Positions 1-6,246 of a stretch of DNA of 11,129 nt are shown piece by piece. Position numbers and translations under genes: made by a program. Numbering within the stretch: the first letter of the stretch is position 1; each line of letters starts with the position of its first letter. The stretch lies in the NCBI GenBank assembly GCA_021848555.1, contig JAJZUN010000049.1:1-11129 (forward strand). The letters are read 5' to 3'. Under the pieces are notes generated by a model, which had not been told where the DNA came from, did no database searches, and saw only the letters and a program-made list of their open reading frames with translations. The stretch comes from Pseudomonadota bacterium. GTDB lineage: Bacteria; Pseudomonadota; Gammaproteobacteria; Burkholderiales; SG8-39.

Positions 1-671
1 ATAGCCGCGCCACTGCTGTGTGCAGCTATATCGAGGGTGAGATCATTGCGGGAAGGCTGGAACCCGGAGATTCCCTGGACGAAGCGGAACTGGCGCGCAA
101 GTTCGGCGTGTCACGCACGCCGGTGCGCGAAGCCCTGCTGCAGCTTGCGGCCATTGAGTGGATTCAGTTTCGTCCGAGGCGAGGCGCCGTGGTCGCGCCG
201 ATCACGCTGCAGCGCATGGTGCAGATGTTCGAGGTGATGGCCGAACTCGAAGCCTTGTGCGCACGCCTTGCCGCCGAACGAATGACGGTCGCCGAGCGCA
301 ATCTGCTGCAGCAGGCGGCGCAGGCTTGCGCACGAGAGGCCCGCAGCAAAGCCGAGAGCGCGTCCAGCCGCTACTTCGACGCAAATTACGCGTTTCATGA
401 GCTTGTCTATGTGGGCGCGCATAACGACCACCTGCTGGAAATGGCCAATGCGCTGCGCAACCGGCTTACGCCCTATCGGCGATTTCGGCTGCGCAGTCCA
501 ATCCGCCTGAAGAATTCCAGCCGCGAGCATGACGCGGTAGCGAAAGCCATCGTGGACGGCGACGGCGAACGCGCGGCACAGGAAATGCGTTCGCACCTCA
601 CTATTCAATCGGCACTGCTCGCAGAAATGGCGTCGCAGTTGCCCCCATCGTATCTCGAGCTGGTGAAATGA
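1..671 (+). CDS. GntR-family transcriptional regulator, FadR/FCD subfamily (5' truncated)
   Basis: DNA-binding repressor or activator that senses a small carboxylate or acyl ligand and probably controls the operon it heads. The reading frame is open to the window edge and continues upstream, so the start is missing; a GTG at 18 is available, but it falls inside the first helix of the winged helix-turn-helix. Counting from that GTG, residues 1-60 are the wHTH, with the family signature SRTPVREALLQL at 32-43 and a wing ending RRGAVV. Residues 65-205 form an all-helical FCD ligand domain. Its likely metal-binding residues are N123 and H127 (in NYAFH), H171 (in SREHD) and H193 (in MRSHL). The stop overlaps the start of the CoA-transferase gene by ATGA, so the two are translationally coupled. 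Family assignment is strong; the ligand is unknown. Confidence 0.93.
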   Translation, partial: SRATAVCSYIEGEIIAGRLEPGDSLDEAELARKFGVSRTPVREALLQLAAIEWIQFRPRRGAVVAPITLQRMVQMFEVMAELEALCARLAAERMTVAERNLLQQAAQACAREARSKAESASSRYFDANYAFHELVYVGAHNDHLLEMANALRNRLTPYRRFRLRSPIRLKNSSREHDAVAKAIVDGDGERAAQEMRSHLTIQSALLAEMASQLPPSYLELVK

Positions 672-1930
672 GTACCGCGGCGGCACAGCGACCCGCGCAT
701 CCGGACAACCCGCTTCCGCTCGCCGGGATACGCGTGCTCGATCTAACGCGCGCGCTGGCGGGCCCGTTCTGCACGATGATTCTCGCCGATCTCGGCGCTG
801 ACGTGATCAAAGTCGAGCCGGCCCCGGGCGGGGACATGATTCGCACGTGGGGGCCGTTCGATCAGGGCATCAGCGCCTATTATCTGTCTACCAATCGCAA
901 CAAACGCGGCATCGCGCTGGACTTTCGCCAACCGCAGGGTTTGCAGCTTCTCGCCAGGCTCGCTGCCAAAAGCGACGTCCTTGTCGAAAATTTCAAGCCA
1001 GGGACCATGGAGAGTATGGGCTTGGGCTATGAAGCGATGAGCGCTGCCAATCCGCGCCTCGTCTACGCCGGCATCACGGGCTTTGGCCGCACGGGTCCGG
1101 CCGGACACTGGCCGGGTTTCGACCAGATTGCGCAGGGATATTCGGGCCTGATGAGTCTTACCGGCATGCCGGAGAGCGGGCCGACCCGGGTGGGCGTGGC
1201 GATTGGCGATCTTACCGCCGGCATGTGGGCAGCAATTGGAGTGCTGGCGGCAGTCATCGCGCGTGCGGCGAACGGGCGCGGGCAGAGGGTCGAGACTTCA
1301 CTGCTCGCGAGTCTGGTCGGGCTGCTCAGCGTGCTGGGCCAGCGTTACCTTAGTCTGAACGAGATTCCAGAGCCCACCGGAAATACGCATCCGGTGATCG
1401 CGCCCTATGGCGCATTCGAGACCAAAGACGGCCCGCTTAACGTAGCTCCGGCCACCCCGGATATGTGGCTCAAGCTGTGCGGACTGCTGGGACTCGAACA
1501 TCTGACCAAGGATTCGCGATTTGTCGACAACGCGGCCCGCATGCAGCATCGCGACGAGCTCAAATCGATCGTCGAGGCGAAACTCAGGTTGCGGACACGG
1601 CGCGAGTGGTCTGAAGCAATGCTTGCGCTCGGCATTCCAGCCGGGCCGATCAACAATCTCGCAGACGTGTTTTCTGATCCGCAGGTGCAGCATTGCGGAT
1701 TGGTCGAGGAAGTGGCGCACCCGCTGCTGGGGACGCTGAAGCAGCTCGCCAATCCGGTAAGCATGGACTCTCTTGCCGGGGGCTGCGTGCGCACGCCGCC
1801 ACCTCTGCTTGGCGAACACACTTGCGAGGTGCTGGCGGACTACGGCTTGACTGAGGCAGAAATCGAGTCCTTGCTGGGCGAAGGTGTGGTGCTGCAATAT
1901 GCGGCGGTAGATAAGGCAGTGCACAAATAA
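668..1930 (+). CDS. Class III (CaiB/BaiF) acyl-CoA transferase
   Basis: Predicted cytoplasmic enzyme moving CoA from a donor thioester to a free carboxylic acid, as formyl-CoA transferase and CaiB do. At 420 residues it has the usual family length. The N-terminus has the conserved block GIRVLDLTRALAGPF (20-34), then LADLGADVIKVE (39-50) and the NRNKRGIALDF block (76-86). NFKPGT follows at 108-113. The catalytic aspartate, which forms the glutamyl/aspartyl-CoA anhydride in the family, is most likely D181 in GDLTAGMW, matching Asp169 of formyl-CoA transferase. The C-terminal block GIPAGPINNLADVFSDPQ is also typical. Translation starts at the ATG overlapping the regulator stop. With a TRAP carboxylate importer directly downstream, it probably activates the imported acid. 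Donor and acceptor cannot be read from sequence; family members in such clusters are often over-annotated as formyl-CoA or alpha-methylacyl-CoA enzymes. Confidence 0.93.
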   Translation: MSTAAAQRPAHPDNPLPLAGIRVLDLTRALAGPFCTMILADLGADVIKVEPAPGGDMIRTWGPFDQGISAYYLSTNRNKRGIALDFRQPQGLQLLARLAAKSDVLVENFKPGTMESMGLGYEAMSAANPRLVYAGITGFGRTGPAGHWPGFDQIAQGYSGLMSLTGMPESGPTRVGVAIGDLTAGMWAAIGVLAAVIARAANGRGQRVETSLLASLVGLLSVLGQRYLSLNEIPEPTGNTHPVIAPYGAFETKDGPLNVAPATPDMWLKLCGLLGLEHLTKDSRFVDNAARMQHRDELKSIVEAKLRLRTRREWSEAMLALGIPAGPINNLADVFSDPQVQHCGLVEEVAHPLLGTLKQLANPVSMDSLAGGCVRTPPPLLGEHTCEVLADYGLTEAEIESLLGEGVVLQYAAVDKAVHK

Positions 1931-1931
1931 C

Positions 1932-1950
1932 ATCCCTGAACGACAGGGGT
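1932..1950 (+). promoter_or_regulatory. Intercistronic hairpin between CoA-transferase gene and dctP
   Basis: Directly after the CoA-transferase stop (1928-1930) there is a 7-bp stem, including one U-G pair. CCCTG at 1934-1938 pairs with CAGGG at 1944-1948 around the loop AACGA, and the stem extends outward by U1933-G1949 and A1932-U1950. No U-tract follows, so it is unlikely to be a full Rho-independent terminator. It may mark a processing site or a weak attenuator that separates the enzyme message from dctP. Confidence 0.4.
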
Positions 1951-1970
1951 ACTGATAGTTCAATTTATCG

Positions 1971-1977
1971 AAGGAGG
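1971..1977 (+). promoter_or_regulatory. Strong Shine-Dalgarno of dctP
   Basis: AAGGAGG lies 6 nt before the ATG at 1984. This is the best ribosome binding site in the operon and fixes the dctP start. It fits the need for excess periplasmic binding protein over the membrane subunits. Confidence 0.8.
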
Positions 1978-1983
1978 ATTGAG

Positions 1984-2982
1984 ATGAAGACGGGCTTCTG
2001 CAGGCTGCTTGCGCTAACATTTCTGCTGGCGATTGTCACCCAATCGCAGGCACAGGAATTCAAACTTACACACCAATGGAAACAGGGAACGGATGGCCGC
2101 GATCTCGCCGCACGCGAATTTATCAAGGAGGTCAACAAGAAGGATCCGGCGATCAAATTTCGCGTTTATCCTGGGGCATCGCTGATCAGCAATCCCCTGA
2201 AGCAAATCGACGCGATTCAGGACGGCACCATCGAGATGTGCATACTTCCGCTAATCTACGGCGCAGGCAAGATACCCGAACTCTCGGTGACCATACTGCC
2301 AGGGGCGATCACCAATATCGCCGACGCGATGAAGCTCAAGAAGAGCGAATACGCGAAAAAGCTACAGGAACTCGCCGAGGCCAACGGCTTTCATATCCTG
2401 ACCTGGTGGTGGACCGAAGGCGGATTTGGCAATCGGGTGCGCCCGATCACGGGGCCGGAATCGGTTAAAGGCCTGAAGATGCGTGGTGCCGATAAGACCA
2501 TCGACAGCGCGATGCAGAATGCCGGTGCGTCTGTGTTCTCGATGCCGTCGACGGAACTCTACAACGCGGTGCAGTCAGGTGTGCTCGACGGGCTGCTGAC
2601 CTCGTACGAGACCTTCGTAAGCATGCGCCTTTATGAGCAGCTGAAATTCGCGACCATCGGCGGTGACTATACGATATTCATGGTGATGCAGCCGCTGATC
2701 ATTGCCAAGAAGGCCTGGGACAAGCTCACCCCGGCGCAGCAGAAGATTTTCGAGGAAGCGGCCGCGAAGAGCGAGGTTTTCTTCAATGCCGAGCAAGACA
2801 AAGTTGAGAAGAAGGTCGTGGAAGTATTCAAAGGCGCCGGCGCGCAGGTGAGGCAGATGAGCAAAGCGGAATTCGAACAGTGGCTCGCGCTCGCCAAGCG
2901 GACTGCCTGGAAGGACTTTGCCAATTCCAGCCCGAAAGCCAAGGAATTGGTCGACGCGCTTCTGCGTTCGCAGGCGAGGTAG
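1984..2982 (+). CDS. dctP: TRAP transporter substrate-binding protein DctP
   Basis: Periplasmic binding protein of a tripartite ATP-independent (Na+- or H+-driven) carboxylate importer; it captures the substrate and delivers it to the DctQM membrane complex. The 332-residue length is normal for DctP. A Sec signal peptide is visible: MKTGFCR, a hydrophobic core at about 8-18, and a likely cleavage after SQA (residue 23). The core family motif is VKGLKMRGA at 161-169; R167 is the conserved arginine that forms the salt bridge with the substrate carboxylate in DctP/SiaP proteins. The segment STELYNAVQSGVLDGLLTS (189-207) is the equally typical following block. An unusual WWW run at 141-143 precedes the GFGNR element. 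dctQ and dctM follow, completing the transporter. The substrate is unknown, but a monocarboxylate or dicarboxylate later converted to a CoA ester is the contextual guess. Confidence 0.95.
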   Translation: MKTGFCRLLALTFLLAIVTQSQAQEFKLTHQWKQGTDGRDLAAREFIKEVNKKDPAIKFRVYPGASLISNPLKQIDAIQDGTIEMCILPLIYGAGKIPELSVTILPGAITNIADAMKLKKSEYAKKLQELAEANGFHILTWWWTEGGFGNRVRPITGPESVKGLKMRGADKTIDSAMQNAGASVFSMPSTELYNAVQSGVLDGLLTSYETFVSMRLYEQLKFATIGGDYTIFMVMQPLIIAKKAWDKLTPAQQKIFEEAAAKSEVFFNAEQDKVEKKVVEVFKGAGAQVRQMSKAEFEQWLALAKRTAWKDFANSSPKAKELVDALLRSQAR

Positions 2983-2994
2983 GCAAGGTACACG

Positions 2995-3018
2995 GCGAGA
3001 GGCGATAGCGCCTCTCGC
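2995..3018 (+). promoter_or_regulatory. Intercistronic hairpin between dctP and dctQ
   Basis: A perfect 10-bp inverted repeat: GCGAGAGGCG (2995-3004), loop ATAG (3005-3008), CGCCTCTCGC (3009-3018), 13 bases after the dctP stop. No run of U follows. The position after a binding-protein gene and before the membrane-subunit genes is typical of hairpins that protect the upstream message from 3' exonucleases or partly terminate transcription, giving more DctP than DctQM. Confidence 0.7.
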
Positions 3019-3042
3019 GTCGTTGCATTTGGGGAGAACAGC

Positions 3043-3546
3043 GTGCGCTTGCTCAATACATGGATCGAAAGGCTGAGTCTCGCCTGCGCGGCGGTCGCGG
3101 GCGCGCTACTGGCTGCGTCCATCCTGGTAATTGTCTGGATGGTCGCGTATCGGACAGCGGGATATCAGAACTCGTGGGAGCTGGAAACGAGCATCGACAT
3201 GATGGTCGCCGCCGTGTTTCTTGGATCGCCCTATACGCTACGGACCCAGGGGCACGTCGGGATGGAATTGCTCGACGCAGTCCTGACGGACGGCGGACGG
3301 CGCAAGCTCGCTGTTTTCGGCCAGTCGATCGGCTTGCTCGTTTGCCTGTATCTCGCGTGGGCCGGACTTGGCATGACGCTGGAGGTGTATCACTCCGGCG
3401 AGCGTTCGCTCGGTGTGTGGCAGGCGCTATTGTGGCCGCGGTATGCCGCCATGCCAGTAGGCATGTTTCTAACGGCGCTGCAATACCTTGTCGAGCTGCA
3501 GAAAGCGTTTGGTTTCGGCTCCGCGTCCTCCGAGAGTGCGAGGTAG
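3043..3546 (+). CDS. dctQ: TRAP transporter small permease subunit DctQ
   Basis: Small four-helix inner-membrane subunit of the TRAP importer; it pairs with DctM and helps dock DctP. The protein has 167 residues with four hydrophobic segments at about 13-35, 50-66, 89-110 and 130-150. The conserved stretch between the first two helices and just after them is present: WELETS at 45-50, then FLGSPYTLRTQGHVGMELL (59-77), which matches the family pattern of an aromatic/acidic pair, a small-residue helix and a Gly-His-Val turn. The start is a GTG at 3043, supported by GGGGAG at 3031-3036 with 6 nt spacing. The next gene follows with almost no gap. Confidence 0.92.
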   Translation: MRLLNTWIERLSLACAAVAGALLAASILVIVWMVAYRTAGYQNSWELETSIDMMVAAVFLGSPYTLRTQGHVGMELLDAVLTDGGRRKLAVFGQSIGLLVCLYLAWAGLGMTLEVYHSGERSLGVWQALLWPRYAAMPVGMFLTALQYLVELQKAFGFGSASSESAR

Positions 3547-3549
3547 GTG

Positions 3550-4860
3550 ATGAGCGAATTGCAAATCGGAGTGCTGCTCCTGGTCATTACTTTTGTAGTG
3601 TTGTTTTCCGGAATTCCCATTGCCTTTGGACTCGCCGGGGTGGCGATTGGGTTCCTGGCCACGTTCGGCCAGGCAACCGGACTGTCCGCGGTGGCGAGGA
3701 CCTTCATTGGAGAGCTTTCGAGCTTCGCGCTGCTGACTCTGCCAATGTTCGTCGTGCTTGGGGCGACGATCGGGCTATCGCGCGCTGGCAAAGACGTTTA
3801 TGAATCACTGCATCGTTGGTTGTATCGCGTTCCCGGCGGCTTGGTGATAGCCAACATCTTCGCCTGCGGCCTATTTTCTGCAATGTGTGGATCGAGTCCG
3901 GCTACTGCAGCCGCGATTGGGAAGGTCGGGATTCCAGAGATGCTGCGGCGCGGCGTGCCCGCCAGGCTCGCGACCGGCGCGATCGCGGCCGGCGGGAGCC
4001 TCGGCATCCTGATCCCGCCCTCGATCACTTTCATCATTTACGGCATCGCGACCGAAACCTCCATCGGACGGCTGTTCCTCGCCGGCGTCGTACCGGGCAT
4101 TCTTCTGGTGCTGATATTCTCCGCCTATGCCTGGGGCGTGACGGTGCGCGCGCCCGTCAAGACTGCGGTTCAGGAACACTACACGCTGAAACAGAAGTTC
4201 TCCGGGCTATTGCGTACCATCCCGTTTCTGGCAATCATCGTTGCGGTGACCGTATTCATGTACGGCGGCTACGCGACCCCCTCCGAAGTCGCCGCCATCG
4301 CCGCGTTTCTGGCCCTGATCCTCGTCATCCTGATCTATCGCACCAGTGCGGCGGACCTGTGGGCGATCATGCGCAACGCAACGCGCGAATCCACGATGAT
4401 ATTGATGATCGTCGCCGCCGCGGCATTGTATTCGTACATGATGTCCTATCTGTACATCACCCAGAGCGTCGCCGATTGGATGTTCAGCTGGAGCCTGGAG
4501 CGTTGGCAGTTGCTGCTGGTGCTGAACCTATTTCTATTGCTGGCGGGGTTTTTCATGCCCGCCGTTGCCGTCATTCTGATGGGCATGCCTTTCATTCTTC
4601 CGGTGCTTGCGCCGAATAGCATTGATTTGGTCTGGTTTGGCGTGGTGCTAACCATCAATCTGGAGATCGGGTTGATCCATCCTCCAGTAGGATTGAACCT
4701 GTTCGTAATCCGCAGTATCGCACCCGAGGTGCCGCTGCGCGACGTGATGATGGGTTCGCTTCCGTTCGTGGTGATCATGCTATTGTTCATCGTGCTGCTG
4801 ACGGTGGTTCCCGAGATCGCCACCTGGCTCCCGGACCACGTGATGGGGCCGGGACGGTAG
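3550..4860 (+). CDS. dctM: TRAP transporter large permease subunit DctM
   Basis: Large inner-membrane subunit that forms the ion-coupled translocation path of the TRAP importer. The 436 residues are highly hydrophobic, with about 11-12 transmembrane segments. Signature motifs are clear: GSSPATAAAIG at 114-124, SLGILIPPS at 150-158, an AGVVPG turn near 178-183, and GLIHPPVGLNLF at 374-385. The two PP-containing re-entrant motifs mark the two inverted-repeat halves of the ion transporter superfamily fold. A GTG at 3547 abuts the dctQ stop, but the adjacent ATG at 3550 is preferred because GAGG (3540-3543) lies 6 nt before it. The gene is part of one transcript with dctPQ. The protein appears intact, with no frameshift. 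Confidence 0.95.
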   Translation: MSELQIGVLLLVITFVVLFSGIPIAFGLAGVAIGFLATFGQATGLSAVARTFIGELSSFALLTLPMFVVLGATIGLSRAGKDVYESLHRWLYRVPGGLVIANIFACGLFSAMCGSSPATAAAIGKVGIPEMLRRGVPARLATGAIAAGGSLGILIPPSITFIIYGIATETSIGRLFLAGVVPGILLVLIFSAYAWGVTVRAPVKTAVQEHYTLKQKFSGLLRTIPFLAIIVAVTVFMYGGYATPSEVAAIAAFLALILVILIYRTSAADLWAIMRNATRESTMILMIVAAAALYSYMMSYLYITQSVADWMFSWSLERWQLLLVLNLFLLLAGFFMPAVAVILMGMPFILPVLAPNSIDLVWFGVVLTINLEIGLIHPPVGLNLFVIRSIAPEVPLRDVMMGSLPFVVIMLLFIVLLTVVPEIATWLPDHVMGPGR

Positions 4861-4887
4861 CGGCCTCTGCGCGATGAAAATGGAATC

Positions 4888-5622
4888 ATGATCGACGATA
4901 CCGCTCCCAGCCTTAACATCGAGGGCGCGCGCGCGACTATTCGCCTGCGCCGGCCGCTGGAACATAACCGCATCGATCCGTCTGACCTGGCTATACTGCT
5001 CGATCATTTCGAGCAGGCGCGCTCGAACAAGGATGTTCGCGTCCTTGTCGTGACCGGGACTGGCCACAAGACCTTCAGTTCGGGCTATACGGTCGCGGCG
5101 ATTCGGGAGCATCTGGACGATCGTCTGGAGAGAGTGCTCGATACGCTCGAGTCCTTGCCGCTTCCGGTGGTGTGCGCGCTGAACGGCAGCGTCTACGGCG
5201 GGGCGATCGACCTCGCGCTGTGCTGCGATTTCCGCATCGGGGTCAAAGGCAGCCGCATGTTCATGCCGGCCGCGAAATTCGGGCTGCACTATTATCCGGG
5301 GGGGCTTCGTCGCTACGTTACTAGGCTCGGGCTCAACAGCGCCAAGAGGCTTTTTCTGACCGCACAGGCGATGGACGCCGACGAAATGCTGCGCATCGGA
5401 TTTCTCACTGAACTCGTGGCCATGGACGAACTCGAGCCCGCGGTGGCGCGCTATGTCGATGCGCTGGTCGAGTGCGAGCCGAGGGTCGTCGCGTTGATGA
5501 AGCTGCATTTGAACCAGACCGCTGACGGAAACATCGACATCACCGCGCAGCGCGCGGCGTACGAGCAGTCGCTGCGATCGGAGGAGTTGGCGCGGCGGCT
5601 CCAGGCGATCGCAAAGGCCTAA
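4888..5622 (+). CDS. Crotonase-fold (enoyl-CoA hydratase/isomerase family) protein with replaced catalytic glutamates
   Basis: Predicted acyl-CoA-modifying enzyme of the crotonase superfamily, 244 residues. The first oxyanion-hole region is SSGY (64-67) after TGTGHKTF. The second is the GGAIDLAL block (104-111), followed by CCDFRIG and MFMPAAKFGL (124-133), and then FLTAQAMDADEMLRIGFLTELV (156-177). In classical hydratases the two catalytic acids are the Glu of GGCELA and the Glu of FGQPE. By eye alignment these are D108 and A128 here, so simple hydration is doubtful. The HYYPGG stretch at 134-139 recalls the Tyr-containing segment of methylmalonyl-CoA decarboxylase (YgfG), so decarboxylation, isomerisation or another acyl-CoA reaction is possible. 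It starts 27 nt after dctM with only a weak GGAA before the ATG, so it probably depends on readthrough from dctM. Exact reaction unknown. Confidence 0.85.
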   Translation: MIDDTAPSLNIEGARATIRLRRPLEHNRIDPSDLAILLDHFEQARSNKDVRVLVVTGTGHKTFSSGYTVAAIREHLDDRLERVLDTLESLPLPVVCALNGSVYGGAIDLALCCDFRIGVKGSRMFMPAAKFGLHYYPGGLRRYVTRLGLNSAKRLFLTAQAMDADEMLRIGFLTELVAMDELEPAVARYVDALVECEPRVVALMKLHLNQTADGNIDITAQRAAYEQSLRSEELARRLQAIAKA

Positions 5623-5631
5623 TTTTATATC

Positions 5632-6086
5632 CTACCGAAGACACGATAGATCGTGATAGTTATGTAGGGATGGGACTAGTTCGTCTGGTACATCGATTTC
5701 GAGGCCCAGCAGTGCCGCGGAAAGACTCTTGCCATACCGGTCCAGACGCAAGCTACGGGAGACGCCGCCGCCGAGCGCGCCGTCTGCCACGAAATTCAGC
5801 GCATGAATCCCGTCAACTTGATATCGGCGCAACCCTGATTCGATACGATCTTGGTACGATTGCGGAGGCAGCCGGGCAAAACGCCAAACAGGCGCGCAAT
5901 CAGGTGGGTATCGTAGCCAGGAAAAGTCGGATCACGGCGAGCCCGCACCTGCGCGCCCGAGACGGTGACCTCCGCCATTGTCTCAAAGCACAGATAGTCC
6001 AGCTCGCCTTGCTCAGCCTGGAGAATTGCCGGCTCGATCCGGTCGCCCCACCACGCCGATCCGGCGCCGATCCTGATGGATTTCAA
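5632..6086 (-). pseudogene. Internally deleted remnant of an AtuA-like (DUF1446) gene
   Basis: Two fragments of one protein family lie in order on the minus strand, in different frames. The N-terminal fragment starts at a TTG (6084-6086) with AAGGAG (6093-6098) 6 nt before it. Its opening is RIGAGSAWWGDRIEPA, followed by GELDYLCFETMAE, then GYDTHLIARL and KIVSNQG, the hallmark opening of acyclic terpene utilization AtuA/DUF1446 proteins; that frame stops at 5796. The second frame (5832-5632) carries IHALNFVADGALGGGVSRSL and then RLDRYGKSL, which I recognise as the C-terminal domain of the same family. Intact relatives are roughly 450-600 residues, so about 400 residues are missing. The junction lies near 5815-5833 and shifts the frame. 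A functional product is very unlikely. The gene would have run convergent to the TRAP/crotonase operon, its end only 9 bp from the crotonase stop. Confidence 0.75.
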
Positions 6087-6092
6087 TGCTTG

Positions 6093-6098
6093 CTCCTT
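6093..6098 (-). promoter_or_regulatory. Relict Shine-Dalgarno of the AtuA-like remnant
   Basis: On the minus strand AAGGAG lies 6 nt before a TTG that begins the AtuA-like reading frame. It shows that the N-terminus of the remnant is the natural one and that only the gene body has been lost. Confidence 0.6.
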
Positions 6099-6103
6099 GA
6101 TGT

Positions 6104-6151
6104 CTATTCGCCGTCCAGCTTGATGTTGGCGTTCTTGATGATGGTCGTCCA
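6104..6151 (-). pseudogene. Probable 3' end of a Bug/TctC-type periplasmic binding protein gene
   Basis: On the minus strand, a frame ending in TAG (6104-6106) encodes WTTIIKNANIKLDGE. This closely resembles the C-terminal signature (Trp, then I/V-I-K-x-A-x-I-K plus an acidic end) of Bug/TctC solute-binding proteins of the tripartite tricarboxylate family. Upstream of the Trp the resemblance stops, and no start or longer frame exists before the kinase gene ends at 6247. The stop lies only 17 bases before the AtuA-like TTG, as in an operon. It is read as the last 15 codons of a deleted gene. The match is short, so chance or another family cannot be excluded. Confidence 0.45.
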
Positions 6152-6246
6152 CTGAGTGTGGAGCAGACATCTCGAAAAATGGCTGCGAGGATAGTGCGTC
6201 AGTCACTACTGCCGTTCAGGAACGATTTTGCCTGCGCCTCGCGAGG
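6152..6246. other. Short non-coding scar between the gene remnants and the kinase gene
   Basis: Nothing recognisable as a gene, promoter or U-tailed terminator is seen here. A 10-bp perfect palindrome CCTCGCGAGG (6237-6246) sits directly after the kinase stop, but without a loop or U-tract. The upstream end of the Bug-like remnant stops at about 6151, so one deletion end point probably lies in or beside this segment. Confidence 0.4.

Noticed and set aside
5642..5655. Dyad CACGAT-AG-ATCGTG between the crotonase stop and the AtuA remnant, considered as terminator or operator
   Set aside because: The two-base centre does not allow a good hairpin and no U-tract follows. It also falls inside the decayed reading frame; a protein-binding site cannot be excluded but is unsupported.
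5670..6155. A 161-codon plus-strand frame in the gap between the two gene blocks
   Set aside because: It is antisense to the AtuA-like remnant, whose minus-strand frames carry recognisable conserved motifs; the plus frame carries none.
6237..6246. Palindrome CCTCGCGAGG just after the kinase stop, considered as a terminator
   Set aside because: No loop, short stem and no U-tract; such palindromes are common by chance in GC-rich sequence.
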